Source: Candidatus Stahliibacteriota bacterium (lineage in GTDB: Bacteria; Hydrothermota; Tepidihabitantia; B3-TA06). From it: a stretch of DNA of 11,791 nucleotides. Below, in pieces: positions 6,130-11,791 of the stretch. The notes under the pieces were generated by a model, which was given only the letters and a program-made list of their open reading frames with translations, searched no databases and was not told the origin of the DNA. The position numbers and the translations under genes were made by a program. The stretch spans positions 1 to 11,791 of the forward strand of contig DAOVCF010000041.1 of the NCBI GenBank assembly GCA_030670165.1. The letters are read 5' to 3'. The stretch's first letter is position 1. Each line of letters starts with the position of its first letter.

Positions 6130-8470
6130 CGCTCTCTCGCCCTCTGATCACGGCGTTGAACTTAGCTGCTACCCGTTCACCAGTTTTCGCGATTATGCGA
6201 TCCAACTCCTCTTTAACAAGGTTCCCATCACGCGGCATAAAACGAAGCCGCAGCCCCAGATTACGTTTCCCTGCGGGAAGTGGATCGCCTGCGTAACTAT
6301 CAAACACGTCGACGGACGTGCACAAGGAACCTGCCTGGCTTTGAACAAATTGCATTACATCAGCCGCACTATGGTTCACATCCAGAAGCAGAGCCATGTC
6401 ACGCTCGACCGGGCTGAAACGGGGCAGCCCTTCAAAGCTTGATTTATCACCAATAACAGCCTCAAATGCTGTGAGATCTGCCTCACAGAAGTAGACTTCC
6501 TGCGCGATGTCGAAATGCTCGAGCAACTCGGATGAAACCCTACCGAACTCGATTACTGCAGCATCATCCATCTTGACCAGGCAGGCCTCATCTTTGAAGT
6601 AACCGGGTTCCGCGGGCTCAAAACGCGCTCCTTTGATTCCAAAACGCTCGAAAAACATCTCTACGATCCCCTTGAGATCGAAGAAATCAACGCTGCGGGA
6701 GCGCTGATCCCATCGGAGTGGGGCGGCGTTTCCGGTAAGTAGGATCCCAAGACGGGTCTTCTCTGAAGGTGAATCCTTGCCTTTAGTAAAAACCTCTCCC
6801 ATCTCATAGATTCCAAGATCAGAGTTGCCGAAACGTACGTTAGATGAGGCAACAGCAAGCATGCTCGGAAGAAGCGAGGGACGCAGCACGCCCATCCGTT
6901 CGGATAGTGGATTGGTTATGGGGATGAGTGCACCATCAAGCTCGCCAGGGATATCCTCTCCAGGGATAAGACTGAGTGAATATACCTCAGAGAGTCCCAA
7001 CCCGGAGCAAAAATTGCGAATCTGCTCAATGCGCTTGGATAGGGGATGCCTTCGGCCTCGGCGTTCGGCACGCCAACCGAACCTCGAAGGCAACTCGTCG
7101 TAGCCTGAAAGCCGCAGCACCTCCTCGATTACATCCACATCCTCGGCAACGTCGTTGCGGTATGATGGAACCTTTGCCTTCAGAGAATCCGCGTTCAGTT
7201 CGATCTCAAAACCTATAAGTTCCAGATTCTTCTTCGCAGCTTCAGGATCAACGTGTGTGGCAGCGTAGGAATCGAGTTTGGCAAGCCCAAGAGAAACCGA
7301 CCCCTTATCCTTGGGGGAGCCGTAGGTCAACTCGTCTGAGACCAAAAGGTCAGGGTTCATCTCAGCCAGGGTATCTATAAATACCAAAGCGGCGTCACGC
7401 ACCACGGCACCGTCAATCCCTGCGGCAAAGCGCTTGCCTGATTCGCTCCTAAGCCCTGTCTTTTCAATGGCTTGCCTTGCCGCCTGCTGAGCAAACTCGG
7501 CTGATTCAAGAAACAACCCTGTAGTGCTTTGAGATACCTCGGAGTCCACCCCACCCATCACACCGGCAATGGCCAGGGGATGATTCGCATCGGTTATAAG
7601 AAGACACTCGGAAGAAAGCTTGTAGGATTTGTGATCTATGGCGGTAAAATGCTCGTTGGCGGCAGCGCGGCGGACCCTTACGTGAGATGCACGGATTCTG
7701 GCAGAATCGAAAGCGTGAAGAGGCTGACCCGTAAGAAACGTAACGTAGTTGGTGACATCAACAACATTGTTCACCGGACGCGCCCCGAACGCGTGAAGCA
7801 TCCAACGAAGCCAGAAGGGGCTCTCGGTCACACGCACGCCGTCTATCGCAAAACCGTAGTACTGATGGACGGCATCTTCGGCCTCTATCGTAAGCCTGAA
7901 CGGATGATCAGCAGAAGTGACGTCAACCACAGGGGGCGGAGGTGGGTTAAAGCACTCGCTCCACAACACCGACAACTCACGCGCCAGGCCGTATACAGAG
8001 TATAAATCGCCGCGGTTAGGTGTAACCTCCACGTCAAGCACCGTGCTTTCAATAACATCGGAAAGCTGAACGCCCAGTGGTGTATCATTGACAAGCAGGA
8101 GGGGTCTCGCATCCTCAAGACCCACGTCCTTTTCAGTAAGCACCACTGCTACCGCGTCTTTGTGATCAAAAAGCGCGTCTTTAGCAAGAGGACTCTTCAT
8201 AAACGCAATCGCCACAACGCTTTCAGACGCCACATCCGTGTAGGAATAAACGTAGTAGCTCTCATCTTTCGTTTCAGCCGTGAGAAAAACGCCTTCATCC
8301 GCATCTCTGAGTTTGCCCGTGATCCTGGCGGTACGAATCTGTGGATCATAAGGCAGAAGCTCTATCGTCTCCTCGACCGGGAATCCGACGCGTTCAAGAT
8401 GCCGCGCAACCGAATCCGCCGAAAGGTCACGACCAGTCACCTTCTCGAGCAAACGCATAGGAAGTCTCAT
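6119..8470 (-). CDS. pheT: Phenylalanyl-tRNA synthetase beta subunit, divergent tRNA-binding domain
   Basis: Beta chain of the alpha2-beta2 enzyme that charges tRNA-Phe; it recognises tRNA and hydrolyses mischarged Tyr-tRNA. The 783 residues align from Met1, since MRLPMRLLEKV matches the usual MKISLNWLKEYV opening. Recognisable parts: TPNRGD at 150-155; B3/B4 editing domain (about 205-365) with ARPVNNVVDVTNYV and GQPLHAFD; B5 domain (about 389-462) with YRNDVAEDVDVIEEVLRLSGYDELPS; the catalytic-like core (about 475-675); and the FDX-ACB anticodon-binding domain (685-776). The oddity is residues 45-135, where the EMAP-II-like tRNA-binding domain should be. The family signatures HPNADKL, CGAxNV and RGxxSxGMxCS are all absent, while the flanks are conserved. 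pheS is not next to it, although the pair is often adjacent. This appears to be the first gene of the large operon. Confidence 0.95.
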   Translation of the reverse strand: MRLPMRLLEKVTGRDLSADSVARHLERVGFPVEETIELLPYDPQIRTARITGKLRDADEGVFLTAETKDESYYVYSYTDVASESVVAIAFMKSPLAKDALFDHKDAVAVVLTEKDVGLEDARPLLLVNDTPLGVQLSDVIESTVLDVEVTPNRGDLYSVYGLARELSVLWSECFNPPPPPVVDVTSADHPFRLTIEAEDAVHQYYGFAIDGVRVTESPFWLRWMLHAFGARPVNNVVDVTNYVTFLTGQPLHAFDSARIRASHVRVRRAAANEHFTAIDHKSYKLSSECLLITDANHPLAIAGVMGGVDSEVSQSTTGLFLESAEFAQQAARQAIEKTGLRSESGKRFAAGIDGAVVRDAALVFIDTLAEMNPDLLVSDELTYGSPKDKGSVSLGLAKLDSYAATHVDPEAAKKNLELIGFEIELNADSLKAKVPSYRNDVAEDVDVIEEVLRLSGYDELPSRFGWRAERRGRRHPLSKRIEQIRNFCSGLGLSEVYSLSLIPGEDIPGELDGALIPITNPLSERMGVLRPSLLPSMLAVASSNVRFGNSDLGIYEMGEVFTKGKDSPSEKTRLGILLTGNAAPLRWDQRSRSVDFFDLKGIVEMFFERFGIKGARFEPAEPGYFKDEACLVKMDDAAVIEFGRVSSELLEHFDIAQEVYFCEADLTAFEAVIGDKSSFEGLPRFSPVERDMALLLDVNHSAADVMQFVQSQAGSLCTSVDVFDSYAGDPLPAGKRNLGLRLRFMPRDGNLVKEELDRIIAKTGERVAAKFNAVIRGRESDGS

Positions 8471-8476
8471 ACCTTA

Positions 8477-8504
8477 AGCATAATTGGAATTCGGCTTTAG
8501 TCAA
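8477..8504 (-). promoter_or_regulatory. Candidate promoter for the pheT operon
   Basis: On the minus strand TTGACT (8504-8499) and TATGCT (8482-8477) are separated by 16 bases, close to the housekeeping-sigma consensus. Counting seven bases on from the -10 puts the start of transcription at about 8470, the A of the pheT ATG. That would give a leaderless or nearly leaderless message. Consistent with this, the only purine-rich element before the ATG (AAGG) is one base away, too close to act as a ribosome binding site. Confidence 0.55.
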
Positions 8505-8536
8505 GCACCCCTTCAGCATCCTTCAAGCTAAGGTGC

Positions 8537-8550
8537 GGGAAGAAGTTCCC
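8537..8550 (-). other. Small hairpin just after the mnmA stop
   Basis: GGGAA-CTTC-TTCCC begins at the base after the mnmA TAA. It is a 5-bp stem with a tetraloop and is not followed by a run of T on either strand, so I do not call it an intrinsic terminator. It could protect or pause the mnmA 3' end. A wider pairing TAAGG/CCTTA overlaps it. Confidence 0.35.
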
Positions 8551-9573
8551 TTAACCCTCGATGATCCCGGCCATAACCACCCTGTCCTCCCAGTAAATAA
8601 CCCCAAGCTGACCAGGGGTGATTGCGTCAACCGGATGATCCAGGATGACCTGGTCTCCTTCAAGGCGACATGGCACTTCCGGGAAAGCATAGCGTATCTT
8701 GCATGTTAACGCAAGCTCAGATAAGTCGCGGTCGGTGAAGCGGTTGAGATGGGAGAGACGGAAGCTCGAACCTGAAAGTGCCGAGCGCGAACCGACTATT
8801 ACACGGTTGTTCTTCACGTCCACCGAAATCACGTAGAAAGGCTCTGATGCAGCAATCCCCAATCCCTTGCGCTGCCCTATGGTGTGAAACCAGATGCCCT
8901 GGTGAGTTCCGAGGACGTTACCTTCAAGATCAACGATATTGCCCGGCTTCTCTTCGAGATGCCTGCGCAGGAACGAGGCCGTATTCCCGTCAGGTATAAA
9001 GCAGATATCCTGGCTTTCGCGGCAGACCACAGGAAGATCATACTCCGAAGCGATCGCACGCACCTGGGTCTTGGTCAACTCACCAAGAGGGAAGATGAGG
9101 CGGCTTAGATGCCTTTTTGGGATTAATGCAAGAAAATACTCCTGGGATTTTTTTTCGTCTTTGGCACGGGCAAGGAAGTATTCACCGGATTCCTCTACGA
9201 TCCTTGAATAGTGGCCGGTTGAAAGAAAATCGGCACCCGCGCGCTCCACGCTGTGCCAGAAAGAACCGAACCTTATGCGCTGGTTGCACAAAGCGCAAGG
9301 GTTGGGGGTGCGGCCGTTGCGGTATTCATCAAGGAAGTAGTTGACAACTTCGGATTCAAACTGTTTGCGGACATCGATGACGGTATGGGGTATTCCGATC
9401 TTACGGGCAACGGCTACCGCCGCCTCGACATCTTCGCGACCAGAGCAACGTCCATCCTCCCACATGTACAGGGTGAAGCCGTGAACATCATAACCTTCCT
9501 GTTTAAGGAGCAGGACGGCAACCGATGAGTCAACCCCGCCGCTCATCCCTACGAGAACCTTAGAAGAATCCAT
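8551..9573 (-). CDS. mnmA: tRNA-specific 2-thiouridylase MnmA
   Basis: Cytoplasmic enzyme that adenylates and thiolates uridine 34 of tRNAs for Lys, Glu and Gln. The 340 residues hold an N-terminal PP-loop ATP-binding site (GMSGGVDSS, 9-17), the nucleophile motif NPCALCN (91-97; Cys96 is the expected catalytic residue, with Cys93 an extra one), the second catalytic Cys191 in SQDICFI, the central FHTIGQRKGLGI stretch (229-240), and a C-terminal beta-barrel domain that contacts tRNA. Slightly shorter than E. coli MnmA (about 368). The usual KDQSYFL motif reads KSQEYFL here (142-148). GGAGA lies six bases or so before the ATG. An eight-A run falls within codons for E140-K142. Preceded by a 228-base gap with inverted repeats and followed by pheT after 80 bases, so it may be transcribed separately from both neighbours. 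Confidence 0.96.
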   Translation of the reverse strand: MDSSKVLVGMSGGVDSSVAVLLLKQEGYDVHGFTLYMWEDGRCSGREDVEAAVAVARKIGIPHTVIDVRKQFESEVVNYFLDEYRNGRTPNPCALCNQRIRFGSFWHSVERAGADFLSTGHYSRIVEESGEYFLARAKDEKKSQEYFLALIPKRHLSRLIFPLGELTKTQVRAIASEYDLPVVCRESQDICFIPDGNTASFLRRHLEEKPGNIVDLEGNVLGTHQGIWFHTIGQRKGLGIAASEPFYVISVDVKNNRVIVGSRSALSGSSFRLSHLNRFTDRDLSELALTCKIRYAFPEVPCRLEGDQVILDHPVDAITPGQLGVIYWEDRVVMAGIIEG

Positions 9574-9590
9574 AGCGGTCTCCTAAACCC

Positions 9591-9649
9591 AGACATCGCT
9601 CTCGATGAACTCACTCCGGTGTCTTTGAAAATCACACCGAAGACATCGC
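9591..9649 (-). promoter_or_regulatory. mnmA leader with two competing hairpins flanked by 9-bp direct repeats
   Basis: AGACATCGC occurs at 9591-9599 and again at 9641-9649 (plus-strand reading). Between and into the second copy lies a 9-bp stem, 9614-9622 with 9634-9642 (CTTCGGTGT/ACACCGGAG on the minus strand, one G-U pair). A second stem, TGTCTT/AAGACA, uses some of the same bases, so only one can form at a time. This lies 18 to 76 bases before the mnmA start. It could be a regulatory leader or an operator. I recognise no known riboswitch. Confidence 0.35.
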
Positions 9650-9660
9650 CCAAATGTTCT

Positions 9661-9712
9661 CCCCCTTGATGGGGGACGAAGTGCCCCCGTCGGGGTAGAA
9701 TAAAAGAGGGGG
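9661..9712. repeat. Alternating C-run/G-run block, possible intergenic repeat element
   Basis: Runs read C5 (9661-9665), G5 (9671-9675), C5 (9684-9688), G4 (9692-9695) and G5 (9708-9712). Each neighbouring C/G pair can form a short hairpin (for example CCCCC-TTGAT-GGGGG), and neighbouring hairpins exclude each other. No T-run follows on either strand, so it is not a standard terminator, although it may stop or pause pepA transcription. It looks like the kind of short palindromic element that recurs between genes, but only one clear copy is in this window. The remaining bases of the pepA-mnmA gap (9713-9801) hold nothing I can name. Confidence 0.4.
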
Positions 9713-9801
9713 TGAATTCCTACCTATACAACACTTAACGATAGAAAAACTGCCAGACAAATCCTCAAACCCTGCTTATCTTAATCTGCGAGGTCCTAAG
9801 G

Positions 9802-11307
9802 TTAAACTTCCCACTTTTCAACGAACCGAAGCAGGGTCCGCACTCCGAAGCCTGTAGCACCCTTACGATAGCAGGAGTACGGCTTATCTATCATCTCCTT
9901 GGCTGCGATGTCTATGTGCGCCCAGGGCTTGGAGTCCGTGAAGTGTTCAAGGAATTTGGCCGCGGTGATCGCTCCTGCATGCCTGCCGCCCGTGTTCTTG
10001 ATACCGGCAGCCGTGCTCTCTAACTGTTTATTGTACTCATCAAACATGGGCATCGGCCAGAGCCGCTCACCGGTCTGGCTCACATTGTCCATGAAGAGTT
10101 TTTCTAACTTCTCGTCGGTGGAGAATAAGGCGGCAACCCTGGTTCCTAAAGCGACCACGGATGCGCCGGTAAGTGTCGCTATATCAACCAGATAGGTTGC
10201 GTCCAACTCGCGGGCATATGAAAGTCCGTCGGCCAGTATCAACCGTCCCTCGGCGTCGGTGGAGATTATCTCTACCGATGGACCGTCAAGGCCGCAAACG
10301 ATATCCCCAGGGTTCTGGGCACGCCCGCCGGGCGAGTTCATGACCGCAGGGATGATACCCAACACGTTGCGCTCGATCCCGAGCTTAGCCGCGGCAAGCA
10401 AGGCTCCGGCAACCGCAGCACCGCCGCCCATGTCGCCCTTCATCGCCTCCATACCCTGTGGTTGTTTGAGCGAGATGCCGCCTGAATCGAACATAACACC
10501 CTTGCCTACGACGCCTATCCAGGGATCCGTATCGCCTGCGCCTTTGTAATGGATTACCACGAGACGCGGGGGATGCTCGCTTCCCTTGGCCACCCCACAC
10601 ATGAGATTCATGTGCTTTTTCTGTATCCAGTCCTCATCGTGAACAGCCACCTCAGCACCGGCTTTGCTCAAGACCTCTTCGACTCGGTTAGCGAACTCGG
10701 CAGGCGTCATCACGTTGCTTGGTTCATTCACAAGATCGCGTGCAAAGTTCTGCGCCCAGGCAATGGCTTCGGCACGGACAACGCCTTCCTTGAAGGAAGC
10801 GATCTTGGTGGAATCACGTTCAATGATGGTAAGATTCCCTACCTGCGGCTTGGAGCGTTCCTCTTCGGATTTGTACCTGTCGAACCGATAAGCGGCCAAA
10901 AGAGAGCCGAGTGCGGTCGCTTCAGCCGCGGACTGCGGCTCGATCCCGCCGATACCTGCTCCGTGCACGATGGTTGCCATATCCTTTATGGAGAGCTTCT
11001 CCGCAGCCCAGAGTGCGGCTGCAGCCACGCGGCGCGTCTCTTCAGGACCGAATTTATCGGATTCACCAAGACCAACAACCAGCACCCGTTCTGCAGGAAT
11101 CTTTTCATAGGTATAAAAGAGAAGCGTCTGGCCCAGCTTGCCTTTCATCTCGCCGGCTGCCAAGGCCTTACTGATGGCTCCACCAAGTGCCTGATCCACA
11201 GCTCCGGTGGCGCCGCCCGGATGCTTTACACCCTCGAAAAGATTAACCACGAGTAACGGCGCGGCAAAATTGGTTACATCGCCTTCTTTAACTTCTACCT
11301 TCATCAT
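9802..11307 (-). CDS. pepA: Leucyl aminopeptidase (cytosol aminopeptidase, family M17)
   Basis: Hexameric two-metal exopeptidase that removes N-terminal residues from peptides, a downstream step after proteases such as Lon. The 501 residues match the family. The N-terminal macro-like domain covers about 1-165 and the catalytic domain about 175-501. Metal and active-site residues are all visible: Lys269 and Asp274 in GKGVMFDSGG, Lys281 in SLKQP, Asp292 in MKGDMGG, Asp351 and Glu353 with Arg355 in TDAEGRL. The family signature NTDAEGRL reads STDAEGRL (Ser350), next to but not among the ligands. Two ATGs stand in tandem at 11307 and 11304; GGAG is four bases from the first and seven from the second, so 11304 may be the true start. 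It has its own promoter and seems to be a single-gene unit. E. coli PepA also binds DNA; nothing here shows that activity. Confidence 0.97.
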   Translation of the reverse strand: MMKVEVKEGDVTNFAAPLLVVNLFEGVKHPGGATGAVDQALGGAISKALAAGEMKGKLGQTLLFYTYEKIPAERVLVVGLGESDKFGPEETRRVAAAALWAAEKLSIKDMATIVHGAGIGGIEPQSAAEATALGSLLAAYRFDRYKSEEERSKPQVGNLTIIERDSTKIASFKEGVVRAEAIAWAQNFARDLVNEPSNVMTPAEFANRVEEVLSKAGAEVAVHDEDWIQKKHMNLMCGVAKGSEHPPRLVVIHYKGAGDTDPWIGVVGKGVMFDSGGISLKQPQGMEAMKGDMGGGAAVAGALLAAAKLGIERNVLGIIPAVMNSPGGRAQNPGDIVCGLDGPSVEIISTDAEGRLILADGLSYARELDATYLVDIATLTGASVVALGTRVAALFSTDEKLEKLFMDNVSQTGERLWPMPMFDEYNKQLESTAAGIKNTGGRHAGAITAAKFLEHFTDSKPWAHIDIAAKEMIDKPYSCYRKGATGFGVRTLLRFVEKWEV

Positions 11308-11339
11308 CGATCTCCTCGGTTTCTAATTTTTTAAAAAAG

Positions 11340-11367
11340 AGTATAGGCACGAGGTCAGTGATGTCAA
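11340..11367 (-). promoter_or_regulatory. Promoter of pepA
   Basis: TTGACA (11367-11362) and TATACT (11345-11340) on the minus strand, 16 bases apart: a near-perfect housekeeping promoter. The predicted start is near 11333, giving a leader of about 26-29 bases containing an A/T-rich stretch and then GAGGAG before the start codon. Confidence 0.75.
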
Positions 11368-11436
11368 ACTTACGTGATAACTTGAGGAACACAATGTCCC
11401 CCCACTTGATAATCCCCATCCCTGATCATCTCTCAT

Positions 11437-11530
11437 GTCATGACGAAGTCCATTCAACCGTGACGAGTGTAACACAGCAACGATATTACGGGCGGAACAG
11501 GTTCCTCGATAGTATTAAATCTATTAGTAT
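11437..11530. promoter_or_regulatory. Possible operator repeats between the divergent promoters
   Basis: The gap between pepA and the right-edge gene (11308-11606, 299 bases) holds the two promoters and three short symmetric elements: the palindrome GTCATGAC at 11437-11444; the inverted repeat GGAAC-AG-GTTCC at 11494-11505; and a direct repeat TAGTAT at 11510-11515 and 11525-11530, 15 bases apart, just upstream of the plus-strand -35 box. Their placement would suit activator or repressor binding, but elements this short also arise by chance. Nothing else in the gap is recognisable. Confidence 0.3.
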
Positions 11531-11541
11531 CTTTTGGGGTA

Positions 11542-11569
11542 TTGACAAACAAAGTTTATTCCTTATAAT
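11542..11569 (+). promoter_or_regulatory. Strong promoter of the right-edge exported protein gene
   Basis: TTGACA (11542-11547) and TATAAT (11564-11569), both exact consensus, 16 bases apart. The predicted start is near 11576, giving a leader of about 30 bases that ends in AAGGAGG (11596-11602) before the ATG at 11607. Confidence 0.85.
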
Positions 11570-11606
11570 TCGTTCGTGAGAACCCTTAAACTATAAGGAG
11601 GCAAAA

Positions 11607-11791
11607 ATGAGCAAAAAGGGCACACTCTCACTAATCCTCGGTTTGGTCCTGCTGTTAGGAGCCAGTGCATTGACGGCTTCTGACTGGTTAGGCACCTATG
11701 AGGGTGACGATCAGGGAGTCATCAAAGGCACCCTTAACGAAATCGTTGATCCACCAATCTACGAAGGCACCTGGGAAAGCTACCTCGACTA
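11607..11791 (+). CDS. Exported protein of unknown function, N-terminal part (runs off right edge)
   Basis: An open frame of 61 codons begins at ATG 11607 and is still open at the window end. The binding site AAGGAGG lies four bases before the ATG. The N-terminus (MSKKGTLSLILGLVLLLGAS, then ALTAS) is a classic Sec signal peptide: two Lys, a Leu-rich core and a probable cut after ALTA (residue 24). No lipobox Cys. The visible mature part is acidic and rich in Gly, Thr, Trp and Tyr, with two similar short patterns, WLGTYEG and YEGTWES, about 20 residues apart, suggesting a small beta-strand repeat. I recognise no family. The consensus promoter, strong binding site and isolated divergent position suggest an abundantly made envelope or secreted protein. 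Confidence 0.8.
   Translation, partial: MSKKGTLSLILGLVLLLGASALTASDWLGTYEGDDQGVIKGTLNEIVDPPIYEGTWESYLD

Noticed and set aside
9574..9801. Intrinsic terminator for pepA
   Set aside because: Hairpins are present but none is followed by a T-run on the minus strand, and the T-rich piece near 9744-9750 has no adequate stem before it.
10549..11256. 235-codon plus-strand open frame opposite pepA
   Set aside because: Lies wholly antisense to a clearly identified enzyme; no convincing binding site or domain. A shadow of codon bias.
1..11791. CRISPR array, transposon, phage or defence-system genes
   Set aside because: No regular repeats, terminal inverted repeats with a transposase, integrase or effector-type proteins were seen; the recognised genes are housekeeping.

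Overview
This is a compact piece of bacterial chromosome, about 55% GC by eye. Nearly all of it is coded on the minus strand and it consists mainly of conserved housekeeping genes. I see no insertion sequence, integrase, CRISPR array, rRNA or tRNA. RNase Y, ZapA, a 6S-like RNA and a two-subunit-type PheT together indicate a bacterium. The order pheT - short coiled-coil gene - zapA - 6S RNA - rny resembles arrangements in Bacteroidota/Chlorobiota-like (FCB) and related candidate phyla. That placement is an inference; a ribosomal or rpoB sequence would be needed to settle it.

Layout, reading the minus strand from high to low coordinates. pepA (leucyl aminopeptidase, M17) has its own consensus promoter. 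A 228-base gap with inverted repeats separates it from mnmA (tRNA 2-thiouridylase). After 80 bases, pheT begins under a promoter whose predicted start point falls on the pheT ATG. From pheT onward the genes overlap or nearly touch: pheT, a 58-residue coiled-coil protein at 5953-6129, zapA, a structured RNA filling the zapA-rny gap that fits 6S RNA, rny (RNase Y), a SAM hydrolase with a TTG start, an Hsp20 chaperone, lon protease, and the start of a secreted protein that runs off the left edge. This looks like one transcription unit of more than 8 kb.

At the right edge, a strong plus-strand promoter (TTGACA-16-TATAAT) drives a gene for a second exported protein, cut by the window end. It is divergent from pepA.

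Functional themes: translation and tRNA charging or modification (pheT, mnmA); cell division (zapA, coiled-coil partner); RNA turnover and RNA polymerase control (rny, 6S RNA); protein quality control (hsp20, lon, pepA). The least expected parts are the 6S-like RNA serving as the leader of rny, the possibly leaderless pheT, the eroded tRNA-binding domain in PheT, and the two unrecognised exported proteins at the edges. I see no clearly new defence or biosynthetic system.
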